A stretch of 64,000 nucleotides of DNA, taken from assembly GCA_002189035.1 (NCBI GenBank), contig NEEC01000002.1:496001-560000 (forward strand), read 5' to 3'. Of the stretch, positions 34,396 through 48,814 are shown piece after piece. Position numbers and translations under genes: made by a program. The stretch's first letter is position 1. Each line of letters opens with the position of its first letter. Source of the DNA: Utricularia gibba. Its lineage: Eukaryota; Streptophyta; Magnoliopsida; Lamiales; Lentibulariaceae. The notes under the pieces were generated by a model that saw only the letters and a program-made list of their open reading frames with translations, was not told the DNA's origin and searched no databases.

Positions 34396-34664
34396 ATGGC
34401 AAAGTCGAAGAATCATACCGCGCACAATCAGTCGTACAAGGCCCACAAGAACGGAATCAAGAAACCGAAGCGCCATCGCCATACCTCAACGAAAGGGGTA
34501 TGTTTCTCATTTCTATCCGGTTTCTGTACCTAAGGATCACTTTTTGATGACGGGTTTTGAACGGGGGTGCTTGTGAGCAGATGGATCCTAAGTTTCTGAG
34601 AAACCAAAGGTACGCGAGGAAGCACAACAAGAAGAACGGTGAGGCAGCAAGCGAGGAGGAGTAG
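34396..34664 (+). CDS. RPL29: 60S ribosomal protein L29 (eL29)
   Basis: Cytosolic large-subunit ribosomal protein. Exons 34396-34497 and 34581-34664 give 61 residues, the full plant length. The basic sequence starts [20 protein letters not shown] and continues [20 protein letters not shown], ending in a short acidic EEE tail. The intron is 83 nt and GT-AG. Both exons are too short to stand out alone. Confidence 0.95.
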
Positions 34665-34909
34665 AAAGGTGTAATCTTTTGATGATTTCAGTATATGCAT
34701 TTGGTGTTTTATGGATCGAAATTTAGATTGTCCGCTTACCAAGACCTGAGTTTTCTCCATGGCTGCGTGCGTGTTCCTCCTCTTTTGCATTTGAATTAGT
34801 TCATGTATCATGGATCTGGACTAATTGAGAACTACCCTGTTCTGTTTATTGGATATCCTGATTGTTGAAGTTTTGGGTAACTCAATAACTCATGTTCCAC
34901 AACTTTATT

Positions 34910-35470
34910 TCATACTCCATTGTTCTCAGAAAGATCAGGCTCCTCCAGTCTTTGATTAGCGATTTGTTTCATAACTTCACTGTAGTGACTGAAGCCTTCA
35001 TTTCCCCATCGTTGGCATGCGTCTTGCAGCTCTGCAGGTACTCTTCACCTGTCTTCTAAGCAATAACCTACCTGATAAACTGCCCCAATTGCCCAACATG
35101 CTGTGATTGCCTCAGTGTTACACACTTCTCGGTCCACTAAGCTCTCCAAGAATCCACAGAGGAAACTGAACCTGGTTTTCGGAATTCAATAGTGAATTTG
35201 TTACAGAACACTTGAAAGAAAAGCTGCAAAGTGTCTAACGAATATGCAATCCTGCCTCTGCATGTTGACAGTCACAGTCTTGTGTTCAACAGCATTTGCA
35301 AAATTGAATGAAGCCTTTCCCATTTGGGAATGATATTCCTTTTGCCAGCCATCGCTTGAATGATCTACAGCGCCGCTGCGGATACCGACGATGAAGCGGT
35401 GCCGGGAGGTTATGTAGACGGTGCTTCTGGAGCCACGTGTCAACCACCGCCGATGCATGTGTCCTATCCG
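34910..35470 (-). pseudogene. TENA/THI-4 family pseudogene (TENA_E-like)
   Basis: Minus-strand fragments match the plant TENA_E type (thiaminase II-like aminopyrimidine salvage, haem-oxygenase fold) but are broken. From 5' to 3' I read VVDTWLQKHR, then YITSRHRFIVGIRSGAVDH in a second frame, FKRWLAK back in the first, and RQDCIFVRHFAAFLSSVL ending in a stop at 35201. Next come FLESLVDREVCNTEAITACW and AIGAVYQ, then LEDR, an in-frame TGA, and ELQDACQRWGNEGFSHYS. The part between FLSSVL and the FLESL segment, about 50 residues in intact genes, is missing, and the tail stops early at 34910. Several lesions in one short stretch argue for a true pseudogene. It sits between RPL29 and UBC32. Confidence 0.75.
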
Positions 35471-35742
35471 TTTCTGCTTGATGGGGGCGTTCTTGTTTAG
35501 AAGATGGTAGAGTTGCGAGAAACGCGCTTTTAGGAATATTAGGCAGTGCAAAGTGCGGCCAATTAGAACGTAACACGTAATCTCACGACGACGCGAATGA
35601 CGTGTCACTTTGATTAAACACGGAAAAAAATCTGTAAAGGACCCTAGCCTGCGTTTGTTGTAGGGATAGGAGTATTTAGGAGCAGTAATTGCGGGAGGGT
35701 TCCGGTGAATTGGGAAATCGTGGGGATTGACGTTGGGTGGCG

Positions 35743-37243
35743 ATGGCGGAGGATAAGTTCAATCGGAGAAACCCCTCGGTGAAAAGGATCTTGCAAGAGG
35801 TTAAGGAAATGCAGGCAAATCCTTGTGATGATTTCATGAGCCTTCCCCTCGAGGTTTGTTGATCGTTGACTGAAGCTGTGTCCTTGTGACCTTTTACCAG
35901 AGATTTCTTATTTCTGTCTTTCTTATGAAAATTCTGTAGCGATTGCGTTTCGAGGATGGGCGATGAAATAATCGATTTCCTCTTCGCGTTGATGGTCAAT
36001 TTAATATGGGTTTGATTTGAGCATGATATTTACATGGCAAATATGCTTATTTTTGTTACAACCATGCATTTCCGGCTGATGTATTCAACTTCCATGATCC
36101 TGCGGTCTTCCAAGAAGCAGTTTTTTTTTGTTTTTGTTTCTGTGGACTGAGAAACTCTATTTGCATTACCAACTAGCTATTGATTGGCCAAACGATATGT
36201 TTAATCAATGTTCAGGAGAATATATTTGAGTGGCAATTTGCCATCCGTGGACCTAGAGATTCTGAGTTTGATGGAGGCATATATCATGGAAGAATCCAAT
36301 TGCCTGCTGAGTACCCTTTCAAGCCACCTTCATTTATGCTGTTGACGGTATGTAATTGCGTAGTGTAGAGTCAATTTGGTCCATTATCTGCTTCTGAGTG
36401 AACTGTGCCATGTTGTGAAATGTCATTCGTTTAAATCCTTGCTTTTACAGCCAAATGGCCGGTTTGAAACCCAGACAAAGATATGCTTGAGCATTTCAAA
36501 CCATCATCCCGAGCATTGGCAACCATCCTGGAGTGGTGAGTTGTATATATACGCAATTCAGTATTCAAGTATCGCCATCATTTGAGTTTGGTTGAAGTGA
36601 AGGTACTTTTTTTTGTGATGAAATGTTGCAGTCCGCACTGCTTTGGTGGCATTAATTGCGTTCATGCCCACCCCTCCAAATGGTGCTCTGGGATCCTTGG
36701 ATTACACCAAGGACGAAAGGAGGGCACTTGCGATCAAATCCCGCGAACAAGCTCCAAAATTTGGCAATGAAGAACGCCAAAAGTTGATTAATGAGGTTCA
36801 TATCTTGGAATTCTACACAGGCTTATCTCTACGTTCAGACAGCTAACTCGTTGCATTCTCAGGTACATGAATATATGCTGGCATCCGCTGCGCCTCAAGG
36901 CAACCAGGTCTCTGAAAAATCAACTGTCCATGAAGTCAACAACCTTCAACCGAATCCCAGGAAAGACACCACAGTCGAAGAAATCACTGAAACCATTCCT
37001 CCTCCAACTGAAGACAACGATATAAATATAGAGGAAACACCAACTTCAAATGTGCTTCAGGCGTCAACTTCAGGTGCAGAACACCAACTCATCATCAAGC
37101 CAGAGACCATCACCCCTAAGCAGGCAGACGACCGCATGCTCACATGGGCAGCTTTGGTGCTCACCATCGCCATAGCTGTGCTTCTGTTCAAGAAGTTCCT
37201 CAAAGCAAATGGGCACAACGCTGTTTTTGTGGACGAGTCTTAG
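35743..37243 (+). CDS. UBC32: Ubiquitin-conjugating enzyme E2 of UBC32/UBE2J type
   Basis: ER-anchored E2 acting in ER-associated degradation. Exons 35743-35853, 36216-36347, 36451-36535, 36632-36795 and 36863-37243 give 290 residues. The UBC fold begins NRRNPSVKRILQEVKEMQ, continues EYPFKPPSFMLLTPNGRF, and has the catalytic Cys93 in TQTKICLSISNHHPEHW, followed by SWSVRTALVALIAFMPT. A Ser/Thr/Glu-rich linker leads to a C-terminal membrane anchor (WAALVLTIAIAVLLFKKFL). The tail anchor separates it from soluble E2s. Confidence 0.94.
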
Positions 37244-38103
37244 ACAGTCAAGTTTTATGCACACACATATTTGCCTCTGGGGAAGCACAGTGATCTCCTT
37301 GTACGTACTTTACAGTGGGTTTATGAAAGAAGTTACTCTTCTCTGGTTCACCTGAAAGGCATCCTCATTTACTGATGACAATCTGCAGTGCTGAAATCTT
37401 TGAATCAATACACATTACACAGTCCCACCTCATCCGCACAGTCTGATCAGTGGAACTCCGGCCCCGGGGAGGGCCCAAATGGAAGAGTGGGCGCAGTTGA
37501 GCTGTGCACCACTCGTTTGTAGTCTTATTCTGTGTTTATTGTTAAAAATTCAAAGTTGATCTCTAGTGGGGTTGTGTGTTTTGGGGATGCTTTTGTAGTG
37601 TGGCGAATCAGAATCCCCACCCCCACGTGGTCCATACCTATCCAATTCAAATGGTCAAAAAGTCGCCTCCCAAGCTGCCAATCGGCACTTACCATTCTGT
37701 ACATGTCTCCCTGCCTTCGCCACATGGTTTTAGTGTCTCTGCGCCGGTGCGCCCGAGCGACTCGGTGCGCGGACCAGTACGGACCTCTCCTCTCATAAAT
37801 ATTTAAAAAATAATAGAATTATTTATATAATATTATAGATATTAGTGGACTTATTTTTTTATATATATTTCCAAAAAACTCGCGAAATTCGTAATAATTT
37901 TAATTATTAATTAAAAAAATAGTTTTTTTTAGGACATACGAATATTTATTCCCTAAGAAAAGGACATCGCTGCTACCGGGGTTCCAGTCCCGCTCTCTCT
38001 TTCAACCTCATCCACGGCGTGAAGTGTTTGAGAGTACTTTCTTGACGTTATCCCTGACAATAGTGTTGAGTCGAAGTGTTCCAGACTCACAACTCTTGTG
38101 TAT
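37244..38103. promoter_or_regulatory. UBC32 3' UTR and phytochrome promoter with G-box
   Basis: No gene is seen. A palindromic G-box CCACGTGG lies at 37623-37630, about 470 bp upstream of the phytochrome ATG; such boxes bind bZIP and PIF-type bHLH factors. An AT-rich stretch follows at 37795-37960. Confidence 0.45.
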
Positions 38104-41100
38104 ATGGCGGCGTCGGGAAGGAGAAACGATGATCGGAGCTCACAAGCATTGAATCGAGTGCAGTCCTCCGGTTCATCCCACAGTGACCCCTACGTCGCAA
38201 GCAGTTATAATTTGAACAGGTGGGGTGATTCCTCCAGCAGGGCTGTCGAACAATTTAGCGCAGATGCAAGGCTTCACGCCGTTTACGAGCGATCCGGTGA
38301 GTCTGGGAAGTCATTTGACTACTCAGAGAGTGTTCGGATAACCAATCAGTCTGTGCCTGAGCAGGAGATGACAGCGTATTTGTCGAAAATGCAGCGGGGC
38401 GGCCTTGTTCAGCCCTTTGGCTGTATGATCGCGGTTGACGAATCGAGTTTCAGAGTTATTGCCTACTCAGAAAACGCGCGAGAAATGCTGGGGTTGACGC
38501 CCCAGTCGGTGCCAAGTCTCGAAAGGGCCGAGTTCTTGACAATTGGAACTGATGTCAGAACCCTTTTTACACCCTCAAGCTCTCTTTTACTCGAGAAGGC
38601 TTTTGGGACAAGGGAGATTACTCTCCTGAACCCTATTTGGATCCATTCTAAGAATTCCGGGAAGCCCTTTTATGCAATTTTGCACCGGATTGATGTTGGG
38701 ATTGTAATTGATTTGGAGCCTGCCAAGACCGAAGACCCTGCTCTCTCAATTGCTGGCGCCGTTCAGTCGCAGAAGCTTGCGGTGAGAGCCATTTCCCTTT
38801 TGCAGTCTCTTCCTAGTGGGGACATCAAGCTTTTGTGTGAAACGGTGGTTCAGAGTGTGAGGGACCTTACCGGGCACGATAGAGTTATGGTTTATAAGTT
38901 TCACGAGGATGAGCATGGTGAGGTTGTGGCAGAAAGCAAGAGATCAGATTTGGAACCTTATCTTGGTTTGCATTACCCTGCAACTGATATCCCGCAGGCT
39001 TCAAGATTTTTGTTTAAGCAGAGCAGAGTAAGAATGATTGTAGACTGTCACGCCCCACCTGTTTCCGTGATTCAAGATGAAACTTTGATGCAACCCCTGT
39101 GTTTGGTAGGTTCTACTTTAAGAGCCCCTCATGGCTGCCATCCACAATACATGGCGAATATGGGTAGCATTGCCTCGCTTACCTTGGCAGTTATCTTAAA
39201 CGGGAATGATGAAGATGTTGCAAAAGGAACAAATTCACAGAAGCTATGGGGCTTGGTTGTTGGCCATCACACATCTGCTCGATACATTCCTTTCCCTCTT
39301 CGATTTGCATGCGAATTTCTTATGCAGGCATTTTCGCTTCAACTGAAGATGGAATTGCAGTTGGCATCACAGTTGGCGGAGAAGAATGCTCTAAGAACAC
39401 AAACACTGTTATGTGATATGTTGCTTCGAGATTCACCTACTGGCATAGTTAAACAAAGCCCCAGTATCATAGACATTGTGAAATGTGATGGGGCTGCTTT
39501 GTACTACAAGGGTAACTATTACCCGCTTGGTGTTACACCAACAGAAGCTCAGATAACAGAAATATTAGAATGGTTGTCAGCATTCCATGGTAAATTAACC
39601 GGATTGAGCACGGACAGTTTAGCTGATGCTGGCTTTCCAGGGGCACTCGCTTTAGGAGATGCAGTCTGTGGAATGGCTGTGGCTCACATCACAGCAGGTG
39701 ATTTTTTGTTCTGGTTCCGCTCCCACAGTGCAAAAGAGATCAAATGGGGCGGCGCAAAGCATTATCCTCAAGATAAAGATGATGGTCATCAGATGCATCC
39801 GCGTTCTTCATTTAAAGCATTTCTAGAAGTGGTCAAAAGCCGGAGTTTACCATGGGAGAATGCAGAGATGGATGCAATTCACTCATTGCAGTTAATTCTG
39901 AGAAATTCATATCAGGATGATGGAAGCAACTCCAAGGCAGTGATACGTGCTCCTATGGATTTGGAGTTGCAGGATATGGATGAATTAAGGTCTGTCGCAA
40001 GAGAAATGGTCAGGTTGATTGAGACCGCAACGGCTCCTATATTTGCCGTGGATCTCGACGGACACATAAATGGCTGGAACGCAAAAGTTGCAGAGCTGAC
40101 AGGTCTTCCTGCTGAACAAGCTATGGGAAGGTCATTGGTTCATGATCTTGTTCACAAGGAATCACAGGAAACTGCTGACAAGCTTCTCTTTCATGCTTTA
40201 AGAGGTGTGATCCTCCACTACTACCTTTTTTTTCGTATGCATCAAGTCCAAGTATTGCTTTATCAATCAAAAAAGAGTATTATTTTGTCATTCATCACCT
40301 GATTTCTTTTGAAATGCATTTTCCATGAAGCTTGTTGAGTGATATAACGTACATAGGTGAGGAAGACAAGAACATCGAATTAAGGTTGCGGACTTTTGGC
40401 TCTGATCAGAATAAGCAAGCTGTTTTTGTGGTGGTGAATGCATGCTCTAGCAAGGACTTAGCAAGCAATATTGTTGGTGCATGCTTTGTCGGTCAAGATG
40501 TTACTGCTGAGAAAGTGGTGATGGATAAGTTTGCAAACATTCAAGGTGATTACAAGGCTATCGTGCAGAATCCAAACCCGCTGATCCCTCCAATATTTGC
40601 TTCAGACGACAACACCTGCTGTTCTGAATGGAATACTGCAATGGAAAAGCTCACTGGATGGAAAAGAGCAGAGATAATTGGGAAGATGTTGATTGGGGAG
40701 ATATTTGGAAGCTGTTGTGAGCTGCAGGGTTCTGATGCAATGACAAATTTCATGATCGTCTTGCATAATGCTATCGAGGGGCAGGATACAGAGAAGATGC
40801 CGTTTTCCTTTTTCGACAGAGATGGCAAGTGCATTCAAGTGCTCTTAACAGCGAATCCGAGACTAAATATGGGTGGCCGCATTATAGGAGCCTTTTGCTT
40901 CTTGCAGGTTGCAAGTCCCGAGTTGCAGCTAGCCCTTAAGGTGCAGAGACAAAAAGATCAGAAATGTGTCTCAAAAGTGAACGAGTTGGCCAACATTTGC
41001 CAGCAAATTCAGAATCCATTAGCAGGCCTGCGTTTCAACCACATGCTATTAGAATCAACACATTTGAGTGAAGATCAAAAGCAGCTTCTGCAAACCAGCT

Positions 41101-41852
41101 CTGCTTGTGGGAAGCAGATTTCAAAAATTATGAGAGATGTTGATTTGGAAACCATAGAGGACGGGTATGTCTCTGTGGATGCTATACTCTACATTGCAGT
41201 GATCATCTAGTTTCTATAATGGCTGCATATATCATCGTTATCAAGACTCTGGTTTTGCAGTTCAATGGAGCTGGAGGAGGTGGAATTCATACTTGGAAAT
41301 GTAATGAACACTGTTATCAGCCAAGTGATGCTGTTGCAGAGAGAAAGAGGTCTACATTTGATCCGTGAAATCCCTGAAGCTGTCAAGACGCTAGCCGTCT
41401 ATGGCGATCAAATTCGAATCCAACAAGTATTGGCTGATTTCCTACTGAACATGGCTCGCTGTTCGCCATCTCCTGAAGGTTGGGTGGAGATCCAAGTCAA
41501 TCCCAGCTTCAAAGAAACACTCCAAGGAACCACCATCGCCCGCATCGATTTCAAGTACGACCCTTCTGCGCTGCAAGATTCCACTGCAACTCCAATGTGT
41601 CTAACCAGTGAAATTCATTGTGAATGAAGGATCATCTGTCCAGGTGAAGGTCTTCCCTCCCAACTAGTCCACGACATGTTCCGGGGCCAGAGCAGCCGAT
41701 GGGCGACGCCGGAAGGCCTAGGACTCGGAATCTGCCGACATATTGTGAAGCGCATGAAAGGAGAAGTCCAGTACGTTAGAGAATCAGAGAGATGTTGCCT
41801 CACTGTCATCCTTCAACTGCCAGTCGTGAAGCCCACTCTGAGGATCGTTTAA
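38104..41852 (+). CDS. PHYE: Phytochrome of the B/E clade, most like phytochrome E
   Basis: Red/far-red photoreceptor that moves to the nucleus in light. Exons 38104-40204, 40357-41164, 41261-41554 and 41630-41852 give 1141 residues. Domains in order: Ser-rich N-terminus, PAS ([19 protein letters not shown]), GAF with the bilin Cys in [14 protein letters not shown] (about Cys345), PHY ([18 protein letters not shown]), two PAS repeats, and the histidine kinase-related region ending [16 protein letters not shown]. Traits recalled from PHYE are [26 protein letters not shown] and [11 protein letters not shown]; the C-terminal half is closer to PHYB. The last intron (41555-41629) carries an in-frame TGA when read through; splicing gives [19 protein letters not shown]. 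The ATG at 38104 is the first in frame. Confidence 0.93.
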
Positions 41853-42527
41853 CCCCCTCCACAGCCTCAACTCCGGCGCCACCCCAGCCCCAACCACCGC
41901 CCCAGTCCAGTGCTACTTACTGCGTGCACATTCAGCATCTGTTTGGGGATGAGGGGCATCTGTGAATGTCTTCGAATTTTACCCAAAATATATTTAATAA
42001 TATTTTTTCCCCACAAGCAAGGAATATGGAATTTGGGTATTTATGACGTGATTAATAAGCGTTTCAGTCCATGTGGGTGACTGGGATTGACGACAGCCAC
42101 ACGTCGTCTGTATTTGTTGGTTGCTCTGAACCTTTCCCTCAATGGGGAAGAAATATTCTTGCTTTTATCGTTTATGGGCACTGTCCAGTGCTGGATGAGG
42201 CGTATCTTCACATTCTGGGAAAAGGGGAATTATTGATTTGGCCCACCACTCTTTTGATCACGGAACTTCGAAGAGATTGGGCAAGATTCTGATGTGATCG
42301 GATGATCGCCGTGTTCTGGATGGCATTCGGCAGTAAAAAAGGTTACTTGCATATTTATATAAACTCAGTCTTGGAACTCTGTTAATTCGTCCTCATCGTA
42401 CCTAGAATATCTCTCCTGTTTTTCTTAGGCCCTCTTGGTAGCAAGAAAGGTGAGGCCTTTTCATATCACCCCATATATATACAGCGCAAGTAAAGAAACC
42501 CAGAATCGAAAAAGGTGTTCCGCGTCA
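41853..42527. other. Intergenic region, phytochrome to galactokinase
   Basis: No gene is recognised in this stretch. A TATA-like sequence near 42350-42360 lies about 170 bp before the galactokinase ATG. Confidence 0.5.
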
Positions 42528-45320
<2,793 letters not shown>

Positions 45321-46044
45321 CCCCCTAGGCCAGAACCGAAGGTGTTGGCTATTAGAAGTAAACCAGTCTTCTCTTAACTTTTATCTGCTGTTTCTTATTC
45401 CTTTGAGGGCTTGAACGAATCATTCAAACAAGCAAAAAGAGCTGCTTTGCAGCGCTACTGTGGAATGAAAAAATGGGCCTGAGATCATACAGAAAAAGGA
45501 CAAAAAGGCAAAAATTCAACACTCACTGTGAAAAGTGTGACAATATATGATTGCAATGTTCAGAGGATGAGAGGGGGAGGGAGGAACCCCATTGGTATGC
45601 ACAATCACTTTCTGCATAATTATGTGCTGCTGCTCCTCTTCTCCTGCGCACGGGCATTTATGAATCAACAGAGGTGCATTCACTGCACTGCGTTCAGTTC
45701 AGCTTGCTTTCACCATATGTCAATTTGATAAATTGTGCAGGTTAGGTCAATCAATCTCTTCCACATTCACAGCATTCTCATTCATTCATTCCGCCTGCTT
45801 CTGAAAATTGCTGGCTTTCTTTTCAATTGTGGAGCGCAGAGCAGAGCAAACACAATGATGATGACATGGAAAAGAGATAATCTTTGCAGAAACTACTGCA
45901 GTCAACTACCCTTCTGCTACATCCCCTGTTTACTTAACATAATTAATCATTCTTCCTCATCTCTATAAAATCCATCCCTGGAACGCCAGCCATAACCCCC
46001 CCCCCCCCCACGTCAAAAGCCCCAAGATTTCATTCCCAGCCACC
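45321..46044. other. Galactokinase 3' UTR and intergenic DNA
   Basis: No gene is named here. A TATA-like CTCTATAAAAT at 45961-45971 and a 14-C run at 45996-46009 precede a short open frame with a good start context. Confidence 0.5.
45996..46009 (+). repeat. Poly-C tract (14 C)
   Basis: A run of fourteen C lies between the TATA-like box and the short open frame at 46045. Confidence 0.9.
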
Positions 46045-46191
46045 ATGTTCCAAGGTAATCAAAGGGTTCCCTCTTCAGCTGCACTACTGAGGAACGGCGG
46101 CCGGAACCCGCGGAGACTACAGAATTCAATAAAGATAGCAACGTTCAACTTCGGCGCAGAACATCATCAATCCATGGCTTGCTACTTCTAA
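46045..46191 (+). CDS. Possible short gene, 48 residues, unknown function
   Basis: I do not recognise this protein. It starts MFQGNQRVPSSAALLRNGGR, is basic in the middle (NPRRLQNSIKIATFNFG) and ends HHQSMACYF. Support for a gene is the CCACC context before the ATG, a TATA-like box about 80 bp upstream and a balanced amino acid mix. It has no signal peptide or membrane segment. It could also be a small ORF in a non-coding transcript. Confidence 0.35.
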   Translation: MFQGNQRVPSSAALLRNGGRNPRRLQNSIKIATFNFGAEHHQSMACYF

Positions 46192-47456
46192 GAATGCTTG
46201 GTGCTATCCTACATGAGCTCTCTCCTCCTTTCTTTCTACCCATGTGTTTTTTTTTCTTGACCTTGTAAGGCCTTTTCTTGTCCATTCGTTTCCCGTCGTC
46301 CCCTCTGCTTAGGTCACAAGAGCAGAATTTTCTTACCTTTTCTTGTTTCGCATTCCCGCTTCTCCCTCGCCGTCTATCCCTCCTGAGCTGCCCTCATCGT
46401 GAACTTCCTTCACAGTGTACGGAAGTCGCTTCCTTGTTTGTATCACTGAAATTTATTACACGATGTATGCCTCTTTTTTTCTTTTAAAAAGATGGGCTCG
46501 AAGGCCCAATGATAATGGGGCCATTTAATATTTACAAGGCCCATTGGGCTGTATACCCCGAATCACGGTATCGGTGATTCGGCAGTACAATATGAACATT
46601 AATAGTTTAAAAAAAAGGAAAATGCACTAATTTATTTTAAAATTAATTTTCCTAAAAAGTCATTGCATCGTAGCATGTGGAGAAGAATACGGGATGCAAG
46701 GGCTTTATAGTAAAATATTAATAGTCAAAGTATGGCTGCTGTGAATAGGAGTATTATCGGTAGATTTTCAGCGCTTTGAAAATTAATTAATCGACTATTA
46801 AATAGTTATAAATAAATAAATTTTAACTCATATTCATTTCCAAATTTTTTGATGAATGGAAAAATGTATTAATAAATCATAAATGTTTTAAATTTCCAGA
46901 AAGTTATAAATATTCTACACTAATTTCACATCAATTATCTACGTAGAAATGATTAGATTGAACATCATAACTAATTGAGACCTTTTATCCAAAAATATAA
47001 AGCTTAAAATTATGAGATTTGTATGTTCTCGTATAAATATAATTATATGCTAATATTTGGTAATTTTGTTTTTTGAAATAAAATATTTTTAAAATTGAAT
47101 CGAAAATTTTTTTGGATTTGGAAGATGAGTAGGAAGAGACCTGTTCTTGTTTGGGAGATTGATTCTCTACGGTGTGAATGGATTGGTTGGGACACGTGGA
47201 AGCCCAGCCCAGGAAGGGACCGGAGAAGAAGATCCCCTTCCGGTCGCCGTTCACACGTCTCTGCAATTCCTCCTCCACGTTTTATGCAAATGAAGCGGAG
47301 CAGGGAGGGGTTTCAATCCAACTTAACAAATCACAGCCTTACAACATGTACCGTTTCTGCCAAAACTCTATAACCAAAAAAACAAAGCTATGGCTACCGC
47401 TCCCAAGAACTTGAATTGTTATTGAGTTTGCTGGTTTCTGTGTGTTGCGTTTGTGT
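46192..47456. other. Intergenic region right of the short frame
   Basis: No gene is seen. The first 300 bp are pyrimidine-rich; 46600-47100 is very AT-rich. Site II-like GGCCCA motifs occur near 46503-46545. The right end is the 3' region of the MYB gene. Confidence 0.5.
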
Positions 47457-48685
47457 TTATGAAAATGAGAACAGAGGATTTGCCTCGGGTTGCTCTTGAT
47501 GTTGGAAGAACCACATGTCATCACCCAAATACCAGTCCTCCGGCGCTCCTCCGCCGCTGATCCACTGGTTGCTGCTGTTGTGATCAATGAACTCCGGCCC
47601 TTGATTCAGGTACGCGTGCCCGGATTGACTATTCATGGGTTGTTGTTGGGTCACGTAGGGTAGCTGGTAGCCGCTATCCAGAGTCACCTGATACTGGTTG
47701 CTGTTGCAGAAATCCGTTTGTTCGGTCGCGGGTGTTCCGAAGGAATCGGAGGACAAGTCGGCGCTGGAAATCTTCCAAGCCCCGCTTTCAAAACCGCCGA
47801 AAACATGGGCTTGGCCTCCCATGCTGGTGTTTATACTGTGATCGCTGAGGTGGGAAGTGGTGGAGGAGGAGGAGGAGGAGCCCATCACCGGAACCCCGTC
47901 GTTTACGGCGGCGGAAGCAGAAGAAGCTTGGATCCGCTCTACTAATCTGGGCATCCATAAGTAGCGCATGGTGTCCTTGAATTGCTTACTGTTAACGTCG
48001 CATTTCAGCTGCTTCGCATGCTTCTGCACCCTGGTTCTCCAGTAGTTTTTGATCTCGTTGTCTGTTCTGCCGGGTAAATGTTGAGCAATTTTCGACCACC
48101 TGAACCCAGTAACCGGAAATTCAGATGCAGCCCTCGTTTATAAGCGCAGCAGAAAGAACAGGAGAGAGCAGTACCTGTTTCCCCATCTGGAATGGAGTTC
48201 GAGAATCAGAAGCTGTTCTTCCAGAGTGATGTTTCCTCGCCGGACGTCGGGCCGGAGATAATTCAGCCACCTCAATCTGCAGCTCTTTCCAGTTCTCTTC
48301 AATCCTGAAACCCACCCAACACCATATAAAAGAGTCAGTTTTAATTTTCTGATTCAGAGCAGGCGAAGGAAGACAGATCAAGAAGAAAAAGTTTCAAAGA
48401 AATTTAGATTTTTTTATAACTGAGCTCCATAAAAAGATTGCAGCTTTAGAGTTTCTAAACAAAACCCACCAAACTCCACCTCAGAAAAGAAGAGGAAAAG
48501 CAGAGATGGGTTTCCTTACCAGCGCAGCGAGAAAGGGAATTCCATCGGCCCTCTCCATGGCGAGCGATGTAATTGATGAGCGCAAAATCTTCTTCAACGG
48601 TCCAGGGCCCTCTTCGCAGATCCCCTCCTCCCGCAGACGAGTCTTCCTCGCTCTGCCCATAACTGCAAGTCTTCATCTGCTCCAT
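47457..48685 (-). CDS. R2R3-MYB transcription factor (MYB62/MYB78/MYB108/MYB112 group)
   Basis: DNA-binding regulator related to MYBs that act in stress, jasmonate response and stamen or senescence programmes. Exons in gene order are 48520-48685, 48175-48304 and 47457-48099, giving 312 residues. R2 reads [20 protein letters not shown], then [21 protein letters not shown]3 reads [20 protein letters not shown], then [20 protein letters not shown]. The subgroup signature [17 protein letters not shown] follows R3. The C-terminus has Ser and Gln/Asn-rich parts and ends in an aromatic, acidic region ([12 protein letters not shown]), a likely activation domain. The two introns are at standard R2R3 positions. 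Confidence 0.94.
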
Positions 48686-48803
48686 TTTTTACCCAAATCC
48701 AAAGACAGCAGTAGCCAGAAATGGAGAAGCAAAGGCAGTACAAATCAAACCCGGTGTTTTTCGTTTCGAACTCTGGTGGGCTGTTTGACAGGAAGGCTAT
48801 GGG

Positions 48804-48814
48804 TTTATATATAG
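48804..48814 (-). promoter_or_regulatory. TATA box of the MYB gene
   Basis: On the minus strand the sequence reads CTATATATAAA, about 120 bp upstream of the MYB start codon. Confidence 0.65.

Noticed and set aside
40332-41210. A separate gene for the second large phytochrome frame
   Set aside because: It is exon 2 of the phytochrome; phases at 40204/40357 and 41164/41261 join correctly.
46278-46487. 69-residue pyrimidine-rich frame
   Set aside because: Low-complexity Ser/Leu/Phe sequence from a CT-rich stretch; no gene features.
47718-47945. Glycine-rich plus-strand frame
   Set aside because: It is the antisense of the Ser-run region of the MYB gene.
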